Source of the DNA: an uncultured Clostridia bacterium
GTDB taxonomy: Bacteria; Bacillota; Clostridia; Christensenellales; Borkfalkiaceae
Length of the DNA stretch: 49,041 bases
NCBI GenBank assembly: GCA_944327465.1
Contig: CALVHH010000013.1
Location: 1-49,041, forward strand
Direction of reading: 5' to 3'
Within the stretch, counting starts at the first letter, position 1. Each line of letters begins with the position of its first letter. Positions 7,976-16,746 of this stretch are shown in pieces. Both the position numbers and the translations under genes were made by a program. Below the pieces are notes generated by a model, which made no database searches, was not told the origin of the DNA, and saw only the letters and a program-made list of their open reading frames with translations.

Positions 7976-9637
7976 ATGCTCAGCGATATCGAAATTGCGG
8001 AAAGCTGCAAATTAAAGGACATACGCTCCATAGCTGAAAAACTTGCGATAGGCGAAGACGAGCTTGAACCGTACGGCAAGTACAAGGCAAAGATAAACTT
8101 TAAAAATTTTGCCCCCAAAGCCAAACTCATCCTGGTCACCGCCATAAATCCCACGGCGGCGGGCGAAGGCAAGACCACCGTTTCAATAGGGCTTGCCGAT
8201 GCCCTGTCTCACCTCGGCAAAAAGGTCTGCCTCGCCTTGAGGGAACCTTCTCTCGGTCCCGTTTTCGGCGTAAAGGGCGGCGCTGCCGGCGGCGGATACG
8301 CCCAGGTGGTGCCCATGGCAGATATCAACCTGCACTTCACGGGCGACTTGCACGCCATAACATCCGCAAACAATCTGCTGTGCGCAATGATAGATAACCA
8401 CATATTCCGCGGCAATGCGCTCGACATACAAAAGGTGTATTTCCACCGCTGCATGGACATGAACGACAGGGCGCTGCGCGACATTGTCCTTACTTGTAAG
8501 GCGGGTAACATGAAGGGCTGTACCGACTACGAAAGGCACGAAGGCTTCGAAATAACCGCCGCAAGCGAAGTCATGGCAGTGCTTTGCCTTGCCCGCGACC
8601 TCAAAGACCTCAAAGAGCGCCTCGGCAACATAGTCGTCGGCGTCAATTCAAAGGGCGGCTACGTCTATGCCCGCCAGCTCAACGCCCAGGGCGCAATGGC
8701 GACCCTTTTAAAGGACGCAATCAATCCCAACCTCGTCCAGACTCTCGAAGGTACCCCCGCAATAGTCCACGGCGGTCCCTTTGCAAACATCGCCCACGGC
8801 TGCAACTCAGTGCGCGCAACGTATGCCGCAATGACCTTTGCCGACTACGCCGTCACCGAAGCCGGCTTCGGCGCCGACCTCGGCGCCGAAAAGTTCCTCG
8901 ACGCCAAGTGCCGCATCGCCGGCATCGCGCCCGACTGCGTTGTGGTGGTAGCCACCGTAAAGGCGTTAAAGCTGCACGGCGGAGCCGATAAAAAACTGCT
9001 CTCCGAAAGCAATATCCCCGCTCTGAAGGCAGGCATACCCAATCTTTTAAAGCATGTCGAAAACATGCAAAAAATATATTCACGCCCCGTTGTGGTCGCA
9101 ATGAACCGCTTTGCCACCGACACTGAGGAGGAGATCCAAACGGTTATGCAGGCGTGCAGCGAAGCGGGTGCGCAGGCAATATTCACCGACGTATTCTTAA
9201 AGGGCGGCGCCGGCGGCGAAGAGCTTGCAAAAGCAGTGCTGGAAAAATGTAAAAATAAGGAAAACCTTACTTATGCCTACGAACTCGGCGACGACGTAAA
9301 GACAAAGATACAAAAAATTGTCTGCAAGGTATACGGCGGCGCCGGCGTCACCTATTCCGAACGCGCCGAAGAAGCGCTGAAAGAAATTGAGTCCAACGGC
9401 GTAAACGGTCTGCCCGTCATCATAGCCAAGACGCAGTATTCGCTTTCGGACGACGCTAAAAAGCTCGCCCGTCCCCAGGGCTTTACCGTGCACGTCCGCG
9501 ACGTCGTCTACAAGGGCGGCGCGGGATTCATAGTTGCGATCGCAGGCGACATAATGCTCATGCCGGGACTTGGCAAAGTGCCCTGCGCCGAAAAGATAGA
9601 TATCGACGAAAACGGCGTCATAACCGGTCTTTCTTAA
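7976..9637 (+). CDS. fhs: formate-tetrahydrofolate ligase
   Basis: 553 residues, the family's normal length. It joins formate to tetrahydrofolate with ATP, giving 10-formyl-THF for purine synthesis and for the methyl branch of acetogenic or glycine-fermenting metabolism. The ATP-binding signature PTAAGEGKTT sits at 59-68. The conserved GGAAGGGYAQV block follows at about 101-111. GAGAGG precedes the ATG. It leads a two-gene unit with glnS (36-bp gap). No folD or other Wood-Ljungdahl gene is adjacent, so acetogenesis cannot be concluded. Confidence 0.96.
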   Translation: MLSDIEIAESCKLKDIRSIAEKLAIGEDELEPYGKYKAKINFKNFAPKAKLILVTAINPTAAGEGKTTVSIGLADALSHLGKKVCLALREPSLGPVFGVKGGAAGGGYAQVVPMADINLHFTGDLHAITSANNLLCAMIDNHIFRGNALDIQKVYFHRCMDMNDRALRDIVLTCKAGNMKGCTDYERHEGFEITAASEVMAVLCLARDLKDLKERLGNIVVGVNSKGGYVYARQLNAQGAMATLLKDAINPNLVQTLEGTPAIVHGGPFANIAHGCNSVRATYAAMTFADYAVTEAGFGADLGAEKFLDAKCRIAGIAPDCVVVVATVKALKLHGGADKKLLSESNIPALKAGIPNLLKHVENMQKIYSRPVVVAMNRFATDTEEEIQTVMQACSEAGAQAIFTDVFLKGGAGGEELAKAVLEKCKNKENLTYAYELGDDVKTKIQKIVCKVYGGAGVTYSERAEEALKEIESNGVNGLPVIIAKTQYSLSDDAKKLARPQGFTVHVRDVVYKGGAGFIVAIAGDIMLMPGLGKVPCAEKIDIDENGVITGLS

Positions 9638-9673
9638 TTTTCATCAGCGTAATTTAATAACTTTAAGGTCATT

Positions 9674-11323
9674 ATGATATTACCCGAAGCTACCAATTTC
9701 ATTGAACAGATCATAAACGAAGAACTTGAGGCGGGAAAATTCGAAAGCCGCGGCAATGAGCTGCAGGTGCGTTTTCCGCCCGAGCCCAACGGCTACCTTC
9801 ATATCGGTCACGTCAAGGCGCTGTGCATAAATTTTGCCGTCAAGGACAAGTACGGCGCAAAGCTCAATCTGCGCATGGACGACACCAACCCCGCCAAGGA
9901 GGACTACGAATACGTCGATTCCATCACCGACGCGCTCAAGTGGCTGGGATTCAAATACGATAAGCTCGTGTTTGCCTCCGACTATTACGACAGAATGTAC
10001 GAAATAGCCGAAAAATATATTATGGAGGGCAACGCGTACGTATGCGACCTCTCTGCCGAGGAGATAACCGCCACCCGCGGCACGCTCACGCAGCCGGGCA
10101 CAAATTCTCCCTACCGCGACAGGAGCGTGGAGGAGAACCTCAAGCTCTTTCGCGAGATGAAGGCGGGCGTCTATCCCGACGGAGCCAAGGTGCTCAGGGC
10201 AAAGATAGATATGTCCTCGCCCAACATAAACATGCGCGACCCCGTCATCTACCGCATAGCCCACGTTCCTCACTACCGACAGGGCGACAAGTGGTGCATC
10301 TATCCCATGTACGATTACGCCCATCCCATCGAGGACGCCATCGAGGGCATAACCCATTCGCTGTGCTCGCTTGAATTTGAAAATCACCGTCCGCTGTACG
10401 ATTGGGTCATTCAAAAGGCGGGCTTCCCCGCCCCCGTGCCCAGACAGATAGAGTTTGCAAGGCTGAACATAACCAACATGCTCATGTCCAAGCGCTATTT
10501 GAAAAAGCTCGTCGACGAAGGCTTCGTGCGCGGCTGGGACGACCCCCGCATGCCCACGATCATGGGTCTCAAAAATCGCGGAGTTCCGCCCGAGGCTCTC
10601 AAAAAATTCTGCGCCGACGTAGGTGTGGCAAAAAATTATTCCGTCGTCAGCCTCGCCCAGCTCGATGAGTGCATCCGCGACGAGCTCAACCTTACTGCCG
10701 AACGCGCCATGGCGGTCATCGACCCCGTAAAGCTTACCATAACCAACTACGACGGAGAGGAGGAGCTCGATTTCGAAATAAATCCCACCGACGGCAGCGG
10801 CGCCGTCCGTAAGATAAAGTTCACGGGCAGCCTGTACATCGACCGCGACGACTTCGCTTTGGATCCTCCGCCCAAGTACAAGCGCCTTACAAAGGGTGCA
10901 AACGTGCGCCTGAAGGCGGCGTACATCGTCCGCTGCGACGACGTAAAGCTCAACGAAAGGGGCGAGGTCGAGGAGATATTCTGCACCTACTTCCCCGAGA
11001 CCCGTTCGGGCAGCGACGTCAAGTCGGATATAAAGGCAAAGGGCGTCATCCACTGGGTGGACGCCAAGTACGGCAAAAAGGTGCAGTTCAGGCAGTATAC
11101 TCCCCTTTTAAAGGACGAGCAGTACCCCGACCAGGATTACGCCGAGCGCCTCGATGCCGATAGCGAAAAGGTATTTTACGGCATGTGCGAAAGCTACGTT
11201 GCCGAAGGCGAAGACGGCAAGCCCTATCAGCTCATGCGCACAGGCTATTACAAAAAGTGTACCGACGGCGATGAGGTGGTGCTCTCCGAAATAGTCACGT
11301 TAAAGAGCAATTTCAATAAATAA
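9674..11323 (+). CDS. glnS: glutaminyl-tRNA synthetase
   Basis: 549 residues, class I synthetase. PPEPNGYLHIGH (35-46) is the GlnRS form of the HIGH motif, and MSKR (271-274) the KMSKS loop. The C-terminal half is the beta-barrel anticodon-binding region of GlnRS/GluRS. It charges tRNA-Gln directly. Most Bacillota lack it and use GatCAB transamidation, so its presence marks a lineage that acquired GlnRS. It follows fhs closely and shares its promoter. GluRS is the alternative family, but the PPEPNGYLHIGH form favours GlnRS. Confidence 0.93.
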   Translation: MILPEATNFIEQIINEELEAGKFESRGNELQVRFPPEPNGYLHIGHVKALCINFAVKDKYGAKLNLRMDDTNPAKEDYEYVDSITDALKWLGFKYDKLVFASDYYDRMYEIAEKYIMEGNAYVCDLSAEEITATRGTLTQPGTNSPYRDRSVEENLKLFREMKAGVYPDGAKVLRAKIDMSSPNINMRDPVIYRIAHVPHYRQGDKWCIYPMYDYAHPIEDAIEGITHSLCSLEFENHRPLYDWVIQKAGFPAPVPRQIEFARLNITNMLMSKRYLKKLVDEGFVRGWDDPRMPTIMGLKNRGVPPEALKKFCADVGVAKNYSVVSLAQLDECIRDELNLTAERAMAVIDPVKLTITNYDGEEELDFEINPTDGSGAVRKIKFTGSLYIDRDDFALDPPPKYKRLTKGANVRLKAAYIVRCDDVKLNERGEVEEIFCTYFPETRSGSDVKSDIKAKGVIHWVDAKYGKKVQFRQYTPLLKDEQYPDQDYAERLDADSEKVFYGMCESYVAEGEDGKPYQLMRTGYYKKCTDGDEVVLSEIVTLKSNFNK

Positions 11324-11328
11324 ATTTA

Positions 11329-11366
11329 TAGCCGCCGACCGTATGCACGGTCGGCGGCTATTTTTT
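11329..11366 (+). terminator. terminator after glnS
   Basis: A 14-bp perfect stem (11329-11342 with 11347-11360), ATGC loop and a T6 tail. Confidence 0.9.
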
Positions 11367-11376
11367 GCCTCAAATT

Positions 11377-11526
11377 TTACTTCGAGCAATAGCTCTTGCA
11401 GCAGGTGCAGCCGCCGCCTTCGTGCGGGCATCCCACGCGTATCTTGTCCAATGTACAGTTGCAGCCGTCGTGATTGTATTTGCACTTATCCACGTCGCAG
11501 GCAATGCCGAAATTGATGTTTTCCAT
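11377..11526 (-). CDS. small Cys-rich DUF1540 protein
   Basis: A 49-residue protein with nine cysteines at 10, 15, 22, 24, 33, 40, 42, 43 and 47. The order C-x4-CKYN, GCNCTLDKIRVGC is typical of DUF1540 domains of Clostridia. The cysteine spacing suggests metal binding, but the function of the family is not known to me. The ATG has an ideal AGGAGGT site 5 bp upstream. It stands alone between the glnS terminator and the divergent rplI promoter. Copies with one domain, as here, are the usual form. Confidence 0.85.
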   Translation of the reverse strand: MENINFGIACDVDKCKYNHDGCNCTLDKIRVGCPHEGGGCTCCKSYCSK

Positions 11527-11610
11527 AACTACCTCCTGTTGCCGCGCCGTTGACGGCAGCGGCGTCTATATTATTTTGCCCGCAATGCGCCCGCTTTATA
11601 CCCGCGACTA

Positions 11611-11639
11611 TTGACAAAACGGCGGTTTTGATTTAAAAT
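11611..11639 (+). promoter_or_regulatory. promoter of rplI
   Basis: -35 TTGACA (11611-11616), 17-bp spacer, -10 TAAAAT (11634-11639). Confidence 0.8.
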
Positions 11640-11685
11640 AATATAGACAAAGTTGTTTGGGCGCAGTGTCGCCAAAGGAGTAACT

Positions 11686-12132
11686 ATGCAGGTAATTTTA
11701 TTGCAGGACGTAAAGGGACAGGGCAAAAAGGGCGAGCTCATCGACGTAAACGAAGGCTACGCGCGCAACTTTCTCGTAAAAAAGGGCTTTGCCGAAGTCG
11801 CCACGCCGGCAAAGATAAACGATTTGAAGCAGAAGAAGGCTGCGGCTGATTACCACAAGCAGGAGGAAGTCAAGGCTATGCACGCCCTCGCCTCCGAGCT
11901 CAAGGGCAAAACTTTCACCGTACGCATCAAAGTGGGTCAGGGCGGAAAAGTGTTCGGCTCGGTCACGGGCGCAAACATTTCCGAAGCTCTTTCCGCCGCG
12001 GGCTACGACGTGGATAAAAAGAAGATCGTCCTTGCCAACCCCATAAAGAACGTCGGCATATACGATGTCGATATAAAGCTTTTGGAGGGCATAACGGCAA
12101 AGATAAAGGTAGAAGTGGCAGAAGAACAGTGA
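11686..12132 (+). CDS. rplI: ribosomal protein bL9
   Basis: 148 residues, family-length. bL9 binds 23S rRNA domain V near the L1 stalk with its N-domain and reaches toward the neighbouring ribosome through a long helix. The start [17 protein letters not shown], the conserved [11 protein letters not shown], the charged central helix (about 41-75) and the C-domain (78-148) are all present. The ATG at 11686 has AAAGGAG upstream; a longer frame has no site. Unlike Bacillus, it is not next to dnaB/dnaC or gdpP (yybT); it appears to be a single-gene unit. Confidence 0.96.
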   Translation: MQVILLQDVKGQGKKGELIDVNEGYARNFLVKKGFAEVATPAKINDLKQKKAAADYHKQEEVKAMHALASELKGKTFTVRIKVGQGGKVFGSVTGANISEALSAAGYDVDKKKIVLANPIKNVGIYDVDIKLLEGITAKIKVEVAEEQ

Positions 12133-12149
12133 TGTGCGCGTAAAAGCGT

Positions 12150-12187
12150 GCGGCGCGGACTGCGTTTGCAGTCCGCGCCGCTCATTT
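12150..12187 (+). terminator. terminator after rplI
   Basis: A 13-bp perfect GC-rich stem (12151-12163 with 12168-12180), GTTT loop, then CTCATTTTT. Its tail abuts the stop codon of the convergent DUF2207 gene, so both transcripts end here. Confidence 0.8.
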
Positions 12188-14068
12188 TTATCTTCCGCGG
12201 AATCCTCCGCCGCCGTGACCCCCGCCGCCTCGGCCGCCAAAGCTGCCGCCTCCGCGGCTTCCGCCCGAATACGAGCGCAAAGAAGGGGAGGCGGGGCGGG
12301 CTATCATCCGCGCCGTCAGCTGCGAGCTGCTCATTCTCACAGCCCTGTTTACGAGCGCAAACGAAACGTAAGTCCCCGCAGGGTCGGTCAGCCACTGCGG
12401 CGGCTTGACCGTCAGCGCCTCGAACTTGTCCTCCCATATGTCCGAAACGCCCATCACCTGCGCGTACGGCAGTATCTTGTAGTAGAATTCGGGGTCGTCT
12501 TTGAGCATCAGCTCCAGCCTGTCCTTTTCGGCGTAAAGTATAAAGTTCCTGAACCCTATTATTTCGCTCAGCATGGCGTTGTATTCGTTGGTGCGCGTTA
12601 TCAGCGTCACCGAAAGCATCGTCAGTATATATGCCGCCGCGCACACCAATATCTTTGGCACGGTCTCGATTATCGCCGAAGGTATCAGCCAGACGTAAAC
12701 AGCCGTGAACAGCGCACACAGCAGCGCTATCCCCGTCATCATCAGCGCCTTGGTGCCGCCATTGAGTTTGTGCACCGAGTACGCGTAAGTTTCCGTAATG
12801 CCGTAAATTATGAACGCGGGCACTATTGCCAGAAAGGCGGGGTAGTAGAACAGCGCCGAACTTATGCTCACAAGCCCCGTCACCACGGGCGCCAGCGCCA
12901 TCAAAAGCCCGCCCAAAAGCGTAAACGCCAGCGAAGCGCATACGCTCGTCTTGGTGTACAGCCCGGTGTACTTTTCGTTTACCGCCCTGCGCACGCGCTC
13001 GATATTTGTGTAAAAATTGCCCTCGAGGTCGCTCATCTTTACCATGTCGCGGTTATAAAAGAGCGCGTTGTACATCAGGTTCTGGTGCTTGGGGAAGCCT
13101 TCTGGCAGCGTTCTGTTTATGCGTATGAGCAGCGGGTCGCTCTCGTCGGACATGTCTATTTTTATATATCCCTTGGCAGCCCAGTAAAATATCAGCGTCG
13201 TTATGTCGGCGCTCTCCACCTTGTTGTCTATCAGCTTGCTTATCTCAACCGGATCCATGCCCCTCGGCGGCTCAAAAGTCACCACGGGCGCAATGCTCTT
13301 TTTGCGGAAGACGAGCGATTTAAAAATTGTCAGCACGGCTAAAAGCACGCAGCCTGCAATTGCCATTATGTACGGCACGATGTCGAACCTCGTGGACAGT
13401 ACCCCTTCGGCAAATGCTATATCCACGGTAATTCCCTCAAATGCCCGCAGCCCGGTCAGCTCCGCGTATATCGTGTTGCCCGAAATATCCATCAGCTCGT
13501 CGCTCGGCATGCTCGTGTCGCCCACATACAGGTGCGTGCCCGCCCTGTCAAACCCTTCCGGCAGGTGCAGCGTAACGCTCGCCCTGTTCATGGGCGCCTG
13601 ACTGCCGAACCCAACTACATTGAGCGGCAGCACGTTTTGGTTTTTGGGCGAAGTTACCGCGTATTCGTAGCGTATTATATAGGTATACTCGCCGTGCTTT
13701 ACCGAGTGGTCGCCTATATCTATCATTATGAGCTCGTCCTCGATCTCCACGGTGTAGTCAACGTCCGTCTCCCTGCCGTCAAACTGCTTAACGTCTATGC
13801 CGTACACTCTGTCGCCGTCGTTTACGGGCAGGTCGCGTATAAATCCGGTGTTGTGCGTGCCCGTGTAATCTATCGTCACGCGCTCCTCAACGTCTATCGT
13901 GCGGTCGGCGTGTACGTCGTATACGGCGTCGAAGCTTGAAATTTCAAACGCGTACATGCTGTCGGCGGCAGCGCTCTCTGCGGGGGCAAGGCACAGCGCC
14001 AGGCACACGGCTATCGATGCCGCAAGCAGTACGCCAAATATGCCGTTGAATTTTTTTATCGTCCTCAT
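12188..14068 (-). CDS. DUF2207 membrane protein
   Basis: 626 residues. An N-terminal signal segment (about 8-35) is followed by an extracellular DUF2207 beta-rich domain (about 36-230), a membrane helix at about 232-252, a cytoplasmic stretch, a hydrophobic block of several helices (about 375-500) and a Gly/Ser/Arg-rich tail from about 600 (GGGSFGGRGGGGHGGGGF). Such tails are typical of this family. DUF2207 genes commonly neighbour lemA, as here; their job is not established, though envelope stress or anchoring has been suggested. The ATG has AGGGGA upstream. Confidence 0.85.
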   Translation of the reverse strand: MRTIKKFNGIFGVLLAASIAVCLALCLAPAESAAADSMYAFEISSFDAVYDVHADRTIDVEERVTIDYTGTHNTGFIRDLPVNDGDRVYGIDVKQFDGRETDVDYTVEIEDELIMIDIGDHSVKHGEYTYIIRYEYAVTSPKNQNVLPLNVVGFGSQAPMNRASVTLHLPEGFDRAGTHLYVGDTSMPSDELMDISGNTIYAELTGLRAFEGITVDIAFAEGVLSTRFDIVPYIMAIAGCVLLAVLTIFKSLVFRKKSIAPVVTFEPPRGMDPVEISKLIDNKVESADITTLIFYWAAKGYIKIDMSDESDPLLIRINRTLPEGFPKHQNLMYNALFYNRDMVKMSDLEGNFYTNIERVRRAVNEKYTGLYTKTSVCASLAFTLLGGLLMALAPVVTGLVSISSALFYYPAFLAIVPAFIIYGITETYAYSVHKLNGGTKALMMTGIALLCALFTAVYVWLIPSAIIETVPKILVCAAAYILTMLSVTLITRTNEYNAMLSEIIGFRNFILYAEKDRLELMLKDDPEFYYKILPYAQVMGVSDIWEDKFEALTVKPPQWLTDPAGTYVSFALVNRAVRMSSSQLTARMIARPASPSLRSYSGGSRGGGSFGGRGGGGHGGGGFRGR

Positions 14069-14093
14069 ATCGTCCCCTTTAAAATAAAATCAA

Positions 14094-14120
14094 GGGAGCG
14101 GCATGGATCTTACCGCTCCC
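14094..14120 (-). promoter_or_regulatory. hairpin between lemA and the DUF2207 gene
   Basis: On the minus strand GGGAGCGG pairs with CCGCTCCC around an 11-nt loop, followed by a U-rich stretch (TTGATTTTATTTT). It would partly terminate lemA transcripts before the DUF2207 gene, or protect the upstream mRNA. Confidence 0.5.
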
Positions 14121-14149
14121 GCAGCGGGTATAACCCTGCATGGCTAAGC

Positions 14150-14725
14150 TTAAAAACTTACTTTTACGTTCTTTCTCTCCTCGTCGCTATCCAGCTCGAA
14201 GTAGGGGAATTTTTCCAGCTTCATGGCGCCGGCAATTATCGACTTGGGGAATATATCCTTTTGAGTGTTGAAGTTCTTTACCATTGCGTTGTAGTACTTG
14301 CGCGAATTTGCAAGTTCGCTTTCGATGCCCCTGAGCTCGTTCATAAGGCTCTGGAAGTTTGCGTTTGCCTTCAGGTCGGGGTAGCGCTCGGCAACCACGT
14401 TTATGCTCTTTATGGCGTTTGAAAGGTTTGCGTTCGCTTCAATCTTTTCTGCGGTGGTGTTGGCGCTCGCGGCGTTGTTGCGCGCACGTATCACGTTTTC
14501 CAGCGTCTCGCTCTCGTGCTTTGCGTAGCCCTTCACGGTCTCCACAAGGTTGGGTATCAGGTCGTAGCGCTTTTTCAGGTACACGTCTATGGTCGCAAAC
14601 GCCTCTTCGGTGCCGTTGCGCATCTCCACAAACTTGTTGCGCGCCGATATCGCCCAGCATACGACTATTATCACAAGCAGCACCACAACGGCTGCAATAA
14701 CTACGGGTATCACCCAGGACGGCAT
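14150..14725 (-). CDS. lemA: LemA family protein
   Basis: 191 residues: one N-terminal membrane helix (about 5-27), then the all-helical LemA domain with the conserved EEAFATIDVYLKKRYDLIPN and NLVETVKGYAKHE segments and the C-terminal FNTQKDIFPKSIIAG block. The family is named for a Listeria antigen; its function is unknown, but it sits at the membrane. GGAGGAAA precedes the ATG. It lies 13 bp after the NUDIX gene and upstream of the DUF2207 gene, the usual partner. Confidence 0.92.
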   Translation of the reverse strand: MPSWVIPVVIAAVVVLLVIIVVCWAISARNKFVEMRNGTEEAFATIDVYLKKRYDLIPNLVETVKGYAKHESETLENVIRARNNAASANTTAEKIEANANLSNAIKSINVVAERYPDLKANANFQSLMNELRGIESELANSRKYYNAMVKNFNTQKDIFPKSIIAGAMKLEKFPYFELDSDEERKNVKVSF

Positions 14726-14738
14726 AAAAATTTCCTCC

Positions 14739-15236
14739 TTAAATTTTGTTGTTTTTTATCTCGGTTATGGCGTTCTTTAAAAATATCTCCGCAACCGAAT
14801 TTTTTCGCACTGCGCTCAGAGCTTCGTCGAACGTGAACCATCTGCATTCCTCTATCTCGTCGCCGTCGGCGCAAATTTCTCCGTTTTCGGCTATTACGAG
14901 ATAGTTGAACATGAGCACGTTCCTCGGCTCGTGATAGCGCGACGACATGTATTTATACTTTACTACGTTCAGCTTTGTCTCCTCTTTGAACTCCCGCGTC
15001 ACCGCCTTTTCGGCAGTTTCGCCCTTTTTGATGTAGCCGGCTATCAGTATGTAGTCGTCCTGACCCAGATGCTTTGCCAAAAGTATTCTGTCCTTTGCTC
15101 TGTTGGTAGCCACCATCGATACCGCCGCCGCAAATTGGGGGAAGCGGTACTCCCCGCAATTTTTGCAGTAGGGCACCAGCCCTTCGGTCTTGTGCACCAC
15201 AAGCGCAAGCTTTTCTCCGCATATGCTGCAATACAT
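14739..15236 (-). CDS. NUDIX hydrolase with zinc ribbon (NudC-like)
   Basis: 165 residues. An N-terminal zinc ribbon (C3, C6, C24, C27) precedes a Nudix fold. The Nudix box is complete, with the pattern G67-x5-E73-x7-R81-E82-x2-E85-E86, so the metal-dependent pyrophosphatase should be active. The zinc ribbon plus Nudix layout is that of NADH pyrophosphatase/NAD-decapping enzymes, but the full-length NudC N-domain is absent, so the substrate is open. First gene of the unit with lemA; AAGGAGG lies 7 bp before the ATG. Confidence 0.85.
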   Translation of the reverse strand: MYCSICGEKLALVVHKTEGLVPYCKNCGEYRFPQFAAAVSMVATNRAKDRILLAKHLGQDDYILIAGYIKKGETAEKAVTREFKEETKLNVVKYKYMSSRYHEPRNVLMFNYLVIAENGEICADGDEIEECRWFTFDEALSAVRKNSVAEIFLKNAITEIKNNKI

Positions 15237-15281
15237 ATTTGCGCCTCCTTATAATAAGTTTAAAAATTCATTCTCTTTAAT

Positions 15282-15310
15282 ATTATATCTTATACTCGTA
15301 AAAAATTCAA
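15282..15310 (-). promoter_or_regulatory. promoter of the NUDIX-lemA-DUF2207 unit
   Basis: Minus strand: -35 TTGAAT (15305-15310), 17-bp spacer, -10 TATAAT (15282-15287). Confidence 0.65.
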
Positions 15311-15428
15311 GATGTTGGCTTAAATTTTATGTAAAATAAATGTAAATAGCCATTCGCGCCGCCATATGCGCGCTGCTTTGGGAGCCTCTTCGCAAATTTT
15401 ATCATTTTTTCACAATTTTAAAATGCTG

Positions 15429-15457
15429 TTGACATACTCATAGGTATAATGTATAAT
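15429..15457 (+). promoter_or_regulatory. promoter of the UDP-sugar pyrophosphorylase gene
   Basis: Full consensus: TTGACA (15429-15434), 17-bp spacer, TATAAT (15452-15457). A second TATAAT at 15445 is spaced too close. Confidence 0.85.
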
Positions 15458-15491
15458 AGTCATGGTAAAAAAAGGCTTAAATGGTGATATC

Positions 15492-16709
15492 ATGAATTAT
15501 ACCGATGCAAAAAATCTGCTCGAAAAGTACGGGCAGACCCAACTTTTAGATTACTATGACGAGCTCACTCCGTCCGAACAACGGATGCTGCTCGACGATA
15601 TCTCAAGGACGGATTTCGGCGTGCTTGAAAACTTGAACGAGCACGTCTCTTCCGAACTCGGCAAACTTTCCCCCGCCGACGCGCTCTCCGTCGAAGACAT
15701 CCAAAAGCGCAGGCATGAATACGAAGAGGAGGGGCTCGCCGCCATCCGCTCGGGAAAGGTGGCTGCCGTACTGCTCGCGGGCGGTCAGGGCACGCGTCTG
15801 GGCTCGTCGCTGCCCAAGGGTATGTTCAATATAGGCGTCACCCGCACGCTCACTATATTCGAACAGCAGATGAACAACATAAAAGAGGTCACCGAACGGG
15901 CAGGCTGCATGTTCCACATCTTCATCATGACCAGCGACCTCAACGACGAAGCTACGCGCCAATATTTTGCCGACAGCGGCTACTTCGGCTACGACAGCAA
16001 TAAGATACACTTCTATAAGCAGAAGCTTGCGCCCGCCTGCTCGGAGCAGGGCAAGGTATACCTCGAATTGAAGTACAAGGTGGCGCTCTCGCCCAACGGC
16101 AACGGCGGTTGGTACTCCTCGCTCGTCGATGCCGGTTACAGGCAGCTGCTTGAAAGCGAGGGCATAGAGTGGCTCAACATCTACGCGGTCGATAACGTCC
16201 TGCAGCGCATATGCGACCCCGTGTTCGTCGGCGCTACGATAAAGAGCGGCTGCGCATGCTCGGGCAAGGTAGTAAAAAAGGTCTCGCCCGAAGAGCGCGT
16301 GGGCGTGCTCTGCAAGGAAGACGGGCATCCGACCATAGTAGAGTACTACGAAATGCCGGCGTCCCTCGCCTCGCTCCGCGACCCCGACGGGCAGCTCACA
16401 TACCGCTACGGCGTAATTTTGAATTATCTGTTCTCGGTCGCCGTGCTCGATAAAATATATAGGGACAAGCTGCCCTGCCATCTTGCCCATAAGGCGATAC
16501 CTCACATCGAAGGCGGCGTCCGCGTCACCCCGTCGTCGCCCTGCGGCTATAAGTTCGAAACGCTCGCCGTCGACATCGTGCGGCTCATGGGCAGTTGCCT
16601 TGCGTTCGAAGTGGTAAGGGAAAAGGAGTTCGCCCCCGTCAAGAACAGGACGGGCGTCGACAGCGTAGAAAGCGCCCGCGAACTTTTGCAGCTCAACGGC
16701 GTAAAGTTA
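15492..16709 (+). CDS. UTP-dependent sugar-1-phosphate uridylyltransferase (UAP1/UDPGP family)
   Basis: About 406 residues of the eukaryote-like UDPGP/UAP1 family, not the GalU/GlmU type. LAGGQGTRLG (95-104) and the lysine of LPKG (about 109) bind the nucleotide; GNGGWYSSL and VKNRTG near the C-terminus fit UAP1-like enzymes. It makes UDP-GlcNAc, UDP-Glc or a related UDP-sugar; specificity is not readable here. I start it at 15492: the promoter's start point would fall near 15464, so an in-frame ATG at 15462 would be outside or at the very edge of the mRNA. Its stop codon ends at 16712. Confidence 0.85.
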
Positions 16710-16746
16710 TGATTTTCCCGCTCGGCGGGCAATATAAGAGGCTTTG

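Noticed and set aside
9680-11053. A 457-codon open frame on the minus strand across glnS
   Set aside because: It is the mirror of a GC-rich gene: no ribosome site, no recognisable domain, and glnS covers it completely with intact motifs.
15335-15420. Third copy of the structured repeat (AAATAGCC seen)
   Set aside because: No P1 or P2 stem and no ATCCTCT or TGCGTTA blocks nearby; the short match is likely chance.
15462-15491. Upstream ATG for the UDP-sugar pyrophosphorylase
   Set aside because: It lies at or before the expected transcription start from the consensus promoter, and has no ribosome site.
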